7,338 nucleotides of DNA, from the NCBI GenBank assembly GCA_003142495.1, contig PLMM01000373.1, forward strand, positions 1 through 7,338, read 5' to 3'. The stretch is from Gemmatimonadota bacterium (GTDB taxonomy: Bacteria > Gemmatimonadota > Gemmatimonadetes > Gemmatimonadales > Gemmatimonadaceae). How positions within the stretch are numbered: position 1 is the stretch's first letter; each line of letters starts with the position of its first letter. Position numbers and translations under genes: made by a program. This document shows positions 1-7,032 of this stretch, one piece after another. The notes under the pieces are model-generated. The model had not been told where the DNA came from, did not search any database, and worked only from the letters and a program-made list of their open reading frames with translations.

Positions 1-756
1 CACGAGACGGGGCATATGTGGTTCCCGATGCAGGTGGGCTCGAGCGAGACGCGTTTCCCGTGGATGGATGAGGGTTTCACGCAGTTCGACGCCGCGCAGG
101 GGATGCGCCAACTCTACGGCGAGCCGCGCAAGGGCGGACGGATCGCGGATCAGGAGTCGGGGCAGCGCGCGCTCTACATCAGGCGCGCGCTCGCGGGGGA
201 GGATCAGATCCTGATGACGCCTGGCGATCTCTTCCCTTCCGATCTCTACAATGTGATGTACTACGACAAGACCGCGCAGATCCTCTCCGCCCTCCGCGGG
301 ATCCTGGGCGAGGAGACCTTTCACCGCGCGTACCGCGAGTACGGCCGTCGGTGGATCGGACGCCATCCCTATCCGCTCGACTTTTTCAATACGATCGAAG
401 ACGTATCGAAGCAGGATCTCAGCTGGTTCTGGAGCTCGTGGTTCTACGAGGCGTGGCCGCTCGATCAGGCGATCGCGAGCGTGAAGAACAACGGCACCTC
501 GGTCGACATCACCATCGAGGATCGCGGCCTCGCGCCGATGCCCGTCGAGCTCGCGGTGACGCGCGCCGACGGCAAGGTCGAGCGCGTGCACGTGCCGGCG
601 ACGGTGTGGCTGCAAGGCGCGCGCACGTACGTCGCGCGAGTGGCGCGAGGCGCGCAGGTGATGAGAGTAGAGATCGATCCCGATGGATGGTTCCCGGACA
701 TCGATCGCTCGAATCAGAGCTGGACGACGCCACGAGGCATGCGCGCGCACGACTAG
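1..756 (+). CDS. M1 family zinc aminopeptidase, C-terminal part (5' end outside window)
   Basis: The reading frame is open from base 1, and the first five residues in the window are HETGH, the HExxH zinc site of gluzincin peptidases. The third zinc ligand is Glu24 in WMDEG, exactly 18 residues after the second His, which is the M1 signature. YNVMYYDKT (residues 83-91) aligns with the YxxxxYEKG segment of leukotriene A4 hydrolase, so Tyr88 is the likely catalytic tyrosine and Tyr83 the second conserved one; the usual Gly after Lys is Thr here. A helical region runs to about residue 150, followed by a C-terminal beta domain of about 100 residues ending in [12 protein letters not shown]. The enzyme would cleave N-terminal residues from peptides. 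The signal peptide and substrate-binding GxMEN region lie upstream and cannot be seen. The Met codon at base 16 is internal (the sixth residue of the visible frame), not the start. The family is secure; specificity is unknown. Confidence 0.93.
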   Translation, partial: HETGHMWFPMQVGSSETRFPWMDEGFTQFDAAQGMRQLYGEPRKGGRIADQESGQRALYIRRALAGEDQILMTPGDLFPSDLYNVMYYDKTAQILSALRGILGEETFHRAYREYGRRWIGRHPYPLDFFNTIEDVSKQDLSWFWSSWFYEAWPLDQAIASVKNNGTSVDITIEDRGLAPMPVELAVTRADGKVERVHVPATVWLQGARTYVARVARGAQVMRVEIDPDGWFPDIDRSNQSWTTPRGMRAHD

Positions 757-858
757 CACGAGTGGCACGCGCTCCGCTGCGCAGGGCGCCGCCATCCAGT
801 ACCTTCTCTGAGCCGCCGGTTCCGCGCTTTGTCGCGGGCCGGGCCCTCTCGATCTTCC

Positions 859-862
859 GGAG
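859..862 (+). promoter_or_regulatory. Shine-Dalgarno site of the VPS10-like gene
   Basis: GGAG lies 7 bases before the ATG at 870. This fixes the start of a frame that otherwise stays open back to base 351, through the end of the peptidase gene. The residues following this ATG form a normal signal peptide, which agrees with the choice. Confidence 0.65.
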
Positions 863-869
863 TACAGTC

Positions 870-3800
870 ATGCGACTCGTTCTTGCAAGCGCGCTCGCCA
901 TTCTCCTCACGTGCTCTGCGGCCGCGCAGAGCAAGGCGACGAAAAAGGCTGGCGCGGAGCCGAAGTCGAAGATCGCGTCGACGCTCCGCCCCGACTCCTC
1001 CACGCACTCATCTTCCGACCCATTCCTGCGCGCACTCCAGTGGCGCCTCGTCGGCCCATTTCGCGGCGGACGCGCCGTCGCAGTGACCGGCGATCCCGTC
1101 GAGAAGCGCACGTTTTATTTTGGCGCGGTGGATGGCGGCGTGTGGAAGACGACCAATGCCGGCGTCACCTGGCAGAACATCTCGGACGACAAATCCGGCA
1201 TAGCCTCGGTCGGCGCGATCGCGATCGCTCCGTCCGATCGAAACGTGATCTACGTCGGCACGGGCGAGACCGATTTTCGCGAAGATCTGACCGTCGGCGA
1301 CGGCATGTATCGCTCGACGGACGGCGGCCAGAGCTGGAAGCACATCGGCCTCGAGAAGACCGAGCAGATCGCTGCGATCCGGGTGGACCCGAAGGATCCC
1401 GACGATGTATTCGTCGCCGCGTACGGTCACGCGTTCGGCCCAAATTCGGATCGCGGCGTGTATCGCTCGCGCGACGGCGGCACCACGTGGAAGCGTGTGT
1501 TGTTCGTCGATGACAGCACGGGCGCGATCGACCTCGCGATGGATCCCACCAATCCGCGCATTCTGTACGCGTCAATGTGGCGCTTCCAGCGCTTTCCGTG
1601 GGGCTTCAGTGCGGGTGGCGGCAAGAGCGGATTGTGGAAGAGCACCGACGGCGGTGACACGTGGACCGAGCTCACTGACAATCCCGGGATGCCGGACGTG
1701 CCCATCGGCCGTATCGGCGTCTCCGTTTCGGCATCGATGCCGAGCCGAATCTACGCATACGTCGAGACATCGCCCGACGATTCGCTTGGCGGCATCTATC
1801 GCTCGGAGAACTCGGGAGCGAGCTGGAAGCGCATGAACAGCGACCAGGACTTCATGGTGCGTCCGTGGTACTACGGACTGATCTCGGCGGACCCGAAGGA
1901 TCCGAACGTCGTCTGGGTCATGAATCTGAGCACGTACAAATCCATTGACGGTGGACACAGCTTCCAGCGGATGCGCGTGCCTCACGGCGATGATCACGAG
2001 CTCTGGATCGATCCCGAAGATCCGAATCGAATGATCGAGGGCAACGATGGCGGCGCGACGCTCTCTCTCGATGGCGGGGAGAACTGGTCGTCACAGGACA
2101 ACCAGCCCACTGCGCAGTTCTACCACGTGCTCGCTGACAATCAATTTCCGTATCGGCTATACGGCGCGCAGCAGGACAATTCGTCCGTTCGCATCAAGAG
2201 CCGCTCCGACGAAGGCGTGATCTCGCGGCAGGATTGGGACGCGCTGCCGTTTGGCGAGTCAGGGTATCTCGCGGTCGACCCCAGGAATCCCGAGATCTCG
2301 TACGGCGCTGGCTATTGGGGGCAGATCCTTCGTCTCGACGACAAGTCGAACGAGCAGCGCGACATCAGCATCGCCTTGCCGAACTACGACGGCTACGCCG
2401 CGAAGGACGTCCCGCTTCGCTTCCAGTGGACGTTCCCGCTGCTCTTCTCGCCAAACGCGCCGTCGACGATGTACGCGACGGGGCAACGCGCATTTCGAAC
2501 GACCGATGCAGGCGGAAGCTGGTCGGCCATCTCCCCCGATCTCACACTCCACGATCCCGCCACGCTTGGGCACGTCGGAGGCCCGATCACGCGCGACGAG
2601 ACGGGCACCGAGATCTACGCCACGATCTTCGCCTTCGCGGAGTCGCCGGTGAAAGCCGGCGTGCTCTGGGCAGGCTCCGATGATGGCCTCGTGCATCTCT
2701 CCGTCGACAACGGCGCGTCGTGGCAGGATGTGACGCCGCACTTTCCCGGCAAGTTCACGCGCGTGAGCATCATCGATCCTGGTCATCACGACGCCGGCAC
2801 CGCCTACCTCGCTGCCAATCGCTATCAGCAGGACGATTTTCATCCGTATCTCTATCGCACCGCCGACTACGGAAAGACGTGGGTGCGCATCGACACCGGC
2901 ATCCCCGAGCTCGCGTACACGCGTGCGATTCGCGAGGACCCGGTCGCTCGTGGCCTCCTGTACGCCGGCACGGAGAGCGGCGTCTACGTCTCCTTCGATG
3001 ACGGCGCACACTGGCAGTCGCTGCAGCTCAATCTTCCCCGCAGCTCCGCGCGCGACCTCATCGTGCACGACAACGATCTGATCGTCGCGACGCACGGCCG
3101 GTCGTTTTGGGTGATGGACCATGTGTCGGTATTGCGCCAGCTCACAGAGCCGGTGCGACGCGAGGCCGTGCATCTGTTCGTCCCGGATACCGCGATTCGC
3201 TGGGACGCCGGTGCCGGTCGCCGCACGCCGAACGCCGGACAGAATCCGCGTGGCGGCGTGGCGGTTGATTATCTCCTTCGCGAAAAGCCGGCCGGACCCG
3301 CGACGCTCGCGTTCCTCGACGCATCCGGAAAGGTCATTCGCACGTTCTCGTCGACCGCGACTGCGTCAGACAGCAGCGCAAGCGACTCCGTCGCGCAAGA
3401 CTCCATTGCAAAGGCGCACCGCGACACCACTGCGGCATTCGGGCGCAAGAAAAAGATCGAAGGAGTCGACAGCTCGTCGTACGCGCCGAGTGACTCGCTG
3501 GTGCCGGTACGGATGGGGACGAACCGCTTCGTGTGGAATCTTCGCTACCACGACGTGAAGCGCATCAGCGGCATCATCGTCGACTACGGGACCGTTGCCG
3601 GCATGCAGGTGCCGCCCGGCACCTACACCGCGCGCCTTACCGTGGGCGGCAAATCGTCGTCACAGCCGTTCACCGTCGTGAACGACCCACGCACGACCGT
3701 CACGCCACAAGCCCAGCGGGCACAGCTCGCGGCATGGACCGAGCTGCGCGATCACATCGACTCGACGGTCGACGCCGCCGCGGACATCGCGACGATGCAG

Positions 3801-4184
3801 GGGCAGGTCGATGCACGCATCAAGCAAGTAAAGGATCAGCCGTACGCCGCACGCGTGCGAATTGCGGGCAAGTCGCTGCACACGAAGCTGGAGGAGATCC
3901 GCGAGGCACTGATCGAGGTCCACTCGCACGCGGACGAGATCACGCTGCACTATCCGATCAAGCTGTACAACATGATGCTCACGGTGAACGGTCAGCTATT
4001 AACGGGCGACTCCGCGCCGACGCAGTCGCAGCTCGAGTCGCTGAAGGATCTCTCGGGGAAGGTCGAAGCGCAGCTACAGAAGCTGCGTGCGCTCGAGAAC
4101 GACGACGTGGGCGCGTTCAACCAATTGATGAAGGAGCTCGACGTTCCAGCGGTGACGGTGAAGGCGCCGAAGGTCGTGATGTAG
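870..4184 (+). CDS. Exported sortilin/VPS10-like BNR (Asp-box) beta-propeller protein
   Basis: 1104 residues. The N-terminus is a Sec signal peptide (MRLVLASALAILLTC, with likely cleavage after CSAAA near residue 19). LLTC is a poor lipobox because Thr sits at -1, so a lipoprotein is unlikely. Asp boxes of the form (S/T)x(D/N)xGxxW occur near residues 93, 148, 199, 257, 311, 357, 398, 543, 610, 663 and 707, for example RSTDGGQSW, KSTDGGDTW and VSFDDGAHW. These imply one or two large beta-propellers of the VPS10/sortilin type. A Ser/Asp-rich low-complexity segment covers about residues 828-876. An Ig-like strand-rich piece follows (about 888-937, VWNLRYHDVKR to PFTVVNDPR), and then a helical C-terminal region to residue 1104. 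Proteins of this architecture and length are common, often as many paralogues, in Gemmatimonadota, Acidobacteriota and Bacteroidota. They are often labelled glycosyl hydrolase, but Asp boxes are structural and no catalytic residues can be assigned. A periplasmic or surface binding role is inference. Confidence 0.92.
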   Translation: MRLVLASALAILLTCSAAAQSKATKKAGAEPKSKIASTLRPDSSTHSSSDPFLRALQWRLVGPFRGGRAVAVTGDPVEKRTFYFGAVDGGVWKTTNAGVTWQNISDDKSGIASVGAIAIAPSDRNVIYVGTGETDFREDLTVGDGMYRSTDGGQSWKHIGLEKTEQIAAIRVDPKDPDDVFVAAYGHAFGPNSDRGVYRSRDGGTTWKRVLFVDDSTGAIDLAMDPTNPRILYASMWRFQRFPWGFSAGGGKSGLWKSTDGGDTWTELTDNPGMPDVPIGRIGVSVSASMPSRIYAYVETSPDDSLGGIYRSENSGASWKRMNSDQDFMVRPWYYGLISADPKDPNVVWVMNLSTYKSIDGGHSFQRMRVPHGDDHELWIDPEDPNRMIEGNDGGATLSLDGGENWSSQDNQPTAQFYHVLADNQFPYRLYGAQQDNSSVRIKSRSDEGVISRQDWDALPFGESGYLAVDPRNPEISYGAGYWGQILRLDDKSNEQRDISIALPNYDGYAAKDVPLRFQWTFPLLFSPNAPSTMYATGQRAFRTTDAGGSWSAISPDLTLHDPATLGHVGGPITRDETGTEIYATIFAFAESPVKAGVLWAGSDDGLVHLSVDNGASWQDVTPHFPGKFTRVSIIDPGHHDAGTAYLAANRYQQDDFHPYLYRTADYGKTWVRIDTGIPELAYTRAIREDPVARGLLYAGTESGVYVSFDDGAHWQSLQLNLPRSSARDLIVHDNDLIVATHGRSFWVMDHVSVLRQLTEPVRREAVHLFVPDTAIRWDAGAGRRTPNAGQNPRGGVAVDYLLREKPAGPATLAFLDASGKVIRTFSSTATASDSSASDSVAQDSIAKAHRDTTAAFGRKKKIEGVDSSSYAPSDSLVPVRMGTNRFVWNLRYHDVKRISGIIVDYGTVAGMQVPPGTYTARLTVGGKSSSQPFTVVNDPRTTVTPQAQRAQLAAWTELRDHIDSTVDAAADIATMQGQVDARIKQVKDQPYAARVRIAGKSLHTKLEEIREALIEVHSHADEITLHYPIKLYNMMLTVNGQLLTGDSAPTQSQLESLKDLSGKVEAQLQKLRALENDDVGAFNQLMKELDVPAVTVKAPKVVM

Positions 4185-4270
4185 CTGACTGGCGCGGGGA
4201 CGCGCATGCTGATAGCCTGACGATTGCGATGGCGATTGACCCACTGCCTGCGCGATCGACTCTCACGGGT

Positions 4271-4274
4271 GGAG
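4271..4274 (+). promoter_or_regulatory. Shine-Dalgarno site of the flavin-binding protein gene
   Basis: GGAG (within GGTGGAG, 4268-4274) lies 5 bases before the ATG at 4280. An in-frame ATG at 4229 has no comparable site, so the shorter protein is preferred. Confidence 0.6.
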
Positions 4275-4279
4275 CGGCT

Positions 4280-4771
4280 ATGAGCAACAAGGAAGAACCC
4301 GCGCACGATTCGGTGGCGCGCGATCAGGCGCGCACCGTCCCGACAATTCGTGAGCTCACGGCCGATCAGTCACGCGCGCTGCTCGCTCGAAATCATGTCG
4401 GGCGCATCGCGTTCGCGATCGACGATCGAGTCGACATTCGTCCCATACACTACGTGTCCGACGACAACTGGCTGTACGGCCGGACGAATCACGGGAGCAA
4501 GTTTGCGACACTGGCGCGACACGCGTGGTGCGCATTCGAGGTCGACGAGGTGCGTGGCGTGTTCGATTGGGACAGCGTGGTGGTGAAGGGCCACATGGAG
4601 CTACTGGATCCGGAGTTGGGGTCCCCGGATTCGTACGCGCGAGGTCTCGAGCTCATGCGCTCGCTCGTGGCGACAACGTTCACCGAAGCCGACCCGGCTC
4701 CTCAACGCTCAATCCTGTTTCGGCTGCACGTGAGCGAGTTGACGGGTCGCACTGCCCGCCCGGGACCGTAG
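4280..4771 (+). CDS. Pyridoxamine 5'-phosphate oxidase-like FMN-binding protein (NimA-like)
   Basis: 163 residues, a normal length for the split-barrel flavin-binding group that includes nitroimidazole-resistance NimA proteins. Recognisable pieces in order are LLARNHVGRIAFAIDD (34-49), the RPIHY strand (54-58), YGRTNHGSKFATL (66-78, the usual FMN-phosphate contact region), CAFEVDE (84-90), WDSVVVKGHMELLD (97-110) and the C-terminal RLHVSELTGR (148-157). The protein would be a cytoplasmic homodimer binding FMN or F420. The reaction of most members is unknown, and drug resistance should not be assumed. The gene starts 95 bases after the propeller gene, on the same strand but with no sign of functional linkage. 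Its frame is also open far upstream across the propeller gene, but that part is arginine-rich out-of-frame sequence and not protein. The family is well supported; substrate and cofactor are not determined. Confidence 0.9.
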   Translation: MSNKEEPAHDSVARDQARTVPTIRELTADQSRALLARNHVGRIAFAIDDRVDIRPIHYVSDDNWLYGRTNHGSKFATLARHAWCAFEVDEVRGVFDWDSVVVKGHMELLDPELGSPDSYARGLELMRSLVATTFTEADPAPQRSILFRLHVSELTGRTARPGP

Positions 4772-4785
4772 TGTGCGGCAGCGAA

Positions 4786-4813
4786 GGGGCGCACCCATAC
4801 GAGAGTGCGCCCC
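4786..4813. terminator. Hairpin between convergent genes, candidate bidirectional terminator
   Basis: GGGGCGCAC (4786-4794) and GTGCGCCCC (4805-4813) form a perfect 9-bp GC-rich stem with a 10-base loop. The hairpin fills most of the 47-base gap between the stop at 4771 (+ strand) and the stop at 4819 (- strand), where a shared terminator is expected. Neither side has a clear T tract, so it may pause polymerase or protect 3' ends rather than act as a textbook intrinsic terminator. Confidence 0.5.
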
Positions 4814-4818
4814 CGCGC

Positions 4819-6327
4819 TTAGAACGCCACCCAGGCGAACAGGAACAGCGTGTTGTTGTCCGTCGCGTTTCTCCCCGCGCCGTCATAGGAGTTCGAGGCG
4901 CCGTTGAACTTGCCGTACACGGTGTACTGCAGCCCCAGGCGAGTATTCTGCCACGCGTTGAAGTCGAACTCTCCGATCCCGCCGTAGGACTGCGGGCTGC
5001 CGGTCGCACTTCCAGTGATCGGGTCGCTCGGATAGAGCAAGAGATCGCTGGTACCCGTGGTGTTGAAGTAGCCCAGCGTGAAGTTGGCACGCGTCGACGG
5101 CATGTATGAGGCGTTCGCCCGAAATACCTTGAGCGTGTTGTGCAGATTCGAGGCGCCGGGCTCATCGCCAATCACGAGCGCATTGAGCGTTTGCGATTCA
5201 TGGATGAATGTCGAGCGAACGATGACCACGCCCTGGTTCACAGGTTGTTCGATTTGAAGGTCCGCCGCAGCGTCCGAGTATTGGTCCGTGGGCCCGGAGA
5301 TGCCGGTTGGGTAGAGCCTCGCACTCAGACCGTAGGTGCCGAGCATGAAGTAGGTCGGCCCGAATTTGTGCTGCAGCGCCACACGCCAATACGGAATCAC
5401 ATTGTGCGCGACGTTGCCCCCGCTCCCATCGAGCGGCGAGGAGACGCCCTGCTGGGCCGATCGATACGCTGTGACCTCCGCGTACACCAGCTGGTGCCAC
5501 AACCCGTAACCGCCCAATCCGACTACCTGCTGCCCAAGCGCTCCCTCGACCATCGTCGACGCCGTCGGAGTCGGGGCGGCGCTACTCGTCATGAAAGGAA
5601 AGCTCCACGCGGGTACGGTGTTCCATACATCCTGCATCGTGGGATTGTTGTTCAGCGTCACACCGAACAGCAGCTCCTGCGAAAAGAGATGCGTGCGGTC
5701 CGCAAATCGAAACTCCGTATTGTCGAGGCCAATGGAGCCGTCGGGCGCCGCATAGGTGAGCTGCACGAATGCGCCGAGCCTTGGGGTGATCTCGCCGGCG
5801 AGAAAGACGCTCAGCTGATCGGGAAAGACGGCGGCGTTGTTCTGCGTTCCTGGCAGCGCGGTCGTTAGATGCGTCAACGACGCCACCGCCATCGCCGAAA
5901 TTGGCGGAAACGGTGCGAGCTTCAACGACGATCGACTGGTATCTCCCGCGTCGATCGTCGTGAGCCCCGTGAGCGTGTACCCATTGAGCTTGAACAGTCG
6001 CCCGAACGGCGTCAGCTGCGGAAATCCGTAGTGGCACGCACTGCAGGCGAGTTTTGTCTGCCGCGAAAATCCGGGAATGCGACGCGACCGCATGGCGCGA
6101 AGCTCCGCGCTCGCCGGAAGCGCGACATGGCGCGCGTCGAGATACGGCAGCAGCGCGTCTCGTATCGGCGGCGGGGGCGCAGGCACCTCCCCTGTTTCGG
6201 CGCGCGCAGCCAGTGATGACAGGCTTACCGCGATCGCCACGACCGCAAGGATGGCCACTCGAGAACTGGTCGAACCGACAATCCGAGCCCTTCGCACTGC
6301 CTGCCGCCGCGAACAAAATATCGTCAT
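4819..6327 (-). CDS. Cyc2-like fused monoheme c-type cytochrome / outer-membrane porin
   Basis: 502 residues. A Sec signal has an Arg-rich n-region (residues 1-23), a hydrophobic core (about 24-38) and likely cleavage after ARA at 43. A linker of about 50 residues with a Pro run (49-54) leads to PGFSRQTKLACSACH (85-99), with a single heme c site CSACH at 95-99, then FPQLTPFGRLFKLNGY (102-117). From about 130 to the end the sequence alternates hydrophobic and polar residues, is rich in Tyr, Asn, Gly, Thr and Ser, and ends in FLFAWVAF. A C-terminal Phe is typical of BAM-assembled barrels. The heme region and the heme-then-barrel layout match Cyc2, the outer-membrane Fe(II) oxidase, though canonical Cyc2 has the heme nearer the mature N-terminus. 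The ATG at 6327 has GAGAG 6 bases upstream; a TTG at 6375 would overlap the preceding gene and has no better support. It lies 28 bases after the cupredoxin gene, so the two are probably co-transcribed. The fold is well supported; iron oxidation is inference. Confidence 0.82.
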   Translation of the reverse strand: MTIFCSRRQAVRRARIVGSTSSRVAILAVVAIAVSLSSLAARAETGEVPAPPPPIRDALLPYLDARHVALPASAELRAMRSRRIPGFSRQTKLACSACHYGFPQLTPFGRLFKLNGYTLTGLTTIDAGDTSRSSLKLAPFPPISAMAVASLTHLTTALPGTQNNAAVFPDQLSVFLAGEITPRLGAFVQLTYAAPDGSIGLDNTEFRFADRTHLFSQELLFGVTLNNNPTMQDVWNTVPAWSFPFMTSSAAPTPTASTMVEGALGQQVVGLGGYGLWHQLVYAEVTAYRSAQQGVSSPLDGSGGNVAHNVIPYWRVALQHKFGPTYFMLGTYGLSARLYPTGISGPTDQYSDAAADLQIEQPVNQGVVIVRSTFIHESQTLNALVIGDEPGASNLHNTLKVFRANASYMPSTRANFTLGYFNTTGTSDLLLYPSDPITGSATGSPQSYGGIGEFDFNAWQNTRLGLQYTVYGKFNGASNSYDGAGRNATDNNTLFLFAWVAF

Positions 6328-6333
6328 CGGGTT

Positions 6334-6338
6334 CTCTC
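6334..6338 (-). promoter_or_regulatory. Shine-Dalgarno site of the cytochrome-porin gene
   Basis: On the - strand GAGAG lies 6 bases before the ATG at 6327, within the 28-base gap after the cupredoxin stop. It supports this start over the upstream TTG at 6375. Confidence 0.55.
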
Positions 6339-6355
6339 GGATTCGGAAGGGACGT

Positions 6356-6772
6356 CTACTTCGTGGATGGCCCAATCGTCAGCGTCCCGTGCATTCCGAT
6401 GGTATCGTGCGGATCGCATGTGAACGCATACGTTCCGTCGACGAAGCGGGAATCGATCACGAGATCGTACGTCTTGCCGGTGCCGATGATGTACGGCCCA
6501 ATGGCCGCATCACCGAGCTTCGCGCCCTTGGGCGTCTTCAAGAAGTGGACATTGTGCGGAGCGGCGCTTGCTTGGACGAAGCGCACGGTGTCGCCGCGCT
6601 GCGCAACGATGGCCGCCGGCTCGAACGCGAACTGCGCGTTCGGCTTGTCTACCATCTTCACGAGCACGAGATGGGATCCGGCTTGGGCGCGCGCTCGGGC
6701 CGTTGGCACGAGCAGCGACAGAGTGGCGATGACGAGTAGAACTCGTCGAAGGCCGCCTAAAATGGGTTGCAC
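6356..6772 (-). CDS. Secreted type-1 copper cupredoxin (plastocyanin-like)
   Basis: 138 residues from the GTG at 6772. The signal peptide is MQPILGGLRRVLLVIATLSL and following residues, with likely cleavage after ARAQA near residue 31. The mature domain of about 107 residues is a small cupredoxin. Type-1 copper ligands are all visible: His73 in APHNVHF, Cys119 and His122 in CDPHDTIGM, and Met127. The C-x2-H-x4-M spacing is that of plastocyanin, unlike the C-x4-H-x4-M of rusticyanin and azurin. It should be a periplasmic one-electron carrier. As first gene of a unit with the fused cytochrome-porin, it is the obvious candidate to accept electrons from, or donate them to, that protein. Two GTG starts are possible. 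The one at 6772 has GGAGG 5 bases upstream and gives a normal Sec signal. The one at 6811 has GAGGTG upstream and adds 13 residues. The shorter form is preferred. The copper site is secure; the redox partner is inferred. Confidence 0.9.
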   Translation of the reverse strand: MQPILGGLRRVLLVIATLSLLVPTARARAQAGSHLVLVKMVDKPNAQFAFEPAAIVAQRGDTVRFVQASAAPHNVHFLKTPKGAKLGDAAIGPYIIGTGKTYDLVIDSRFVDGTYAFTCDPHDTIGMHGTLTIGPSTK

Positions 6773-6777
6773 GAGAC

Positions 6778-6782
6778 CCTCC
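6778..6782 (-). promoter_or_regulatory. Shine-Dalgarno site favouring the inner GTG start of the cupredoxin
   Basis: GGAGG on the - strand lies 5 bases before the GTG at 6772. A competing site, GAGGTG (6817-6822), precedes the in-frame GTG at 6811. The inner pair is preferred because it yields a signal peptide with a short basic n-region. Confidence 0.5.
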
Positions 6783-6874
6783 GTAAGACGTATTGCGGTA
6801 GAGGAAGCCACAACGCCACCTCGCGAACGATGCTCACCTGATGTCGTCGCGATCTACCGCTTCCACCGAACGAG

Positions 6875-6899
6875 ATTGGCGGGCCATTGGCTCGCCAAT
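6875..6899. promoter_or_regulatory. 25-base near-perfect palindrome, candidate operator upstream of the cupredoxin unit
   Basis: ATTGGCGGGCC (6875-6885) and GGCTCGCCAAT (6889-6899) are inverted copies separated by ATT, with 10 of 11 positions pairing and one G-T mismatch. The site lies about 100 bases before the preferred cupredoxin start and 64 bases before the alternative one, where an operator of a dimeric regulator would be placed. No convincing -35/-10 pair was recognised next to it, so a role in transcription is inferred from symmetry and position alone. As RNA it would form a strong hairpin, so a leader structure is the alternative. Confidence 0.4.
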
Positions 6900-7009
6900 C
6901 CCACGTTACTGTCCCCAAGTTATGTCTCGGGATTCTGCAAGTCTGTCGGGCAAAAGTGGAATTGCTGCGAGGGAATCCCTGACGTCGCTGCACAGCTCCG
7001 CGTCGGCTT

Positions 7010-7031
7010 GCGCTCGCGGGAGCCCGAGCGC
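7010..7031 (-). terminator. Hairpin just after the VIT1-like gene, candidate terminator
   Basis: GCGCTCG (7010-7016) and CGAGCGC (7025-7031) form a perfect 7-bp stem with an 8-base loop, starting one base beyond the stop codon of the transporter gene. No T tract follows on the - strand. The placement suggests the transporter transcript ends here, making the cupredoxin/cytochrome pair a separate unit. Confidence 0.4.
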
Positions 7032-7032
7032 C

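Noticed and set aside
822..837. Short inverted repeat CCGCG/CGCGG before the propeller gene
   Set aside because: The stem is only 5 bp in GC-rich sequence and has no T tract; too weak to call a terminator or operator.
351..869. Upstream extension of the propeller gene frame by 173 residues
   Set aside because: It overlaps the peptidase gene in another frame, is Arg/Ala-rich in the way of out-of-frame GC-rich sequence, and the ATG at 870 has both a Shine-Dalgarno site and a signal peptide.
2259..3173. 304-residue open frame on the - strand inside the propeller gene
   Set aside because: It lies antisense to conserved Asp-box repeats, shows no recognisable domain, and has the composition of a shadow frame in GC-rich DNA.
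3533..4279. Upstream extension of the flavin-binding protein frame through the end of the propeller gene
   Set aside because: The extra residues are Arg/His-rich and low quality, overlap a well-supported gene, and the NimA-like domain starts after 4280.
469..6237. Four copies of the octamer GCGATCGC (469, 1215, 1221 and 6230)
   Set aside because: More than composition alone would suggest, but two overlap each other and all lie in coding sequence rich in Ile/Ala/Asp codons; too few here to claim a HIP1-like genome motif.
6259..6327. Twin-arginine (Tat) signal in the cytochrome-porin because of SRRQAVRR near the N-terminus
   Set aside because: The Arg pair is about 16 residues before the hydrophobic core, the consensus is incomplete, and c-type cytochromes and barrels are exported unfolded by Sec.
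6757..6993. 78-residue open frame on the - strand in the intergenic region before the cupredoxin
   Set aside because: It overlaps the cupredoxin start in another frame, has no recognisable features, and contains the palindrome; nothing supports it as a gene.
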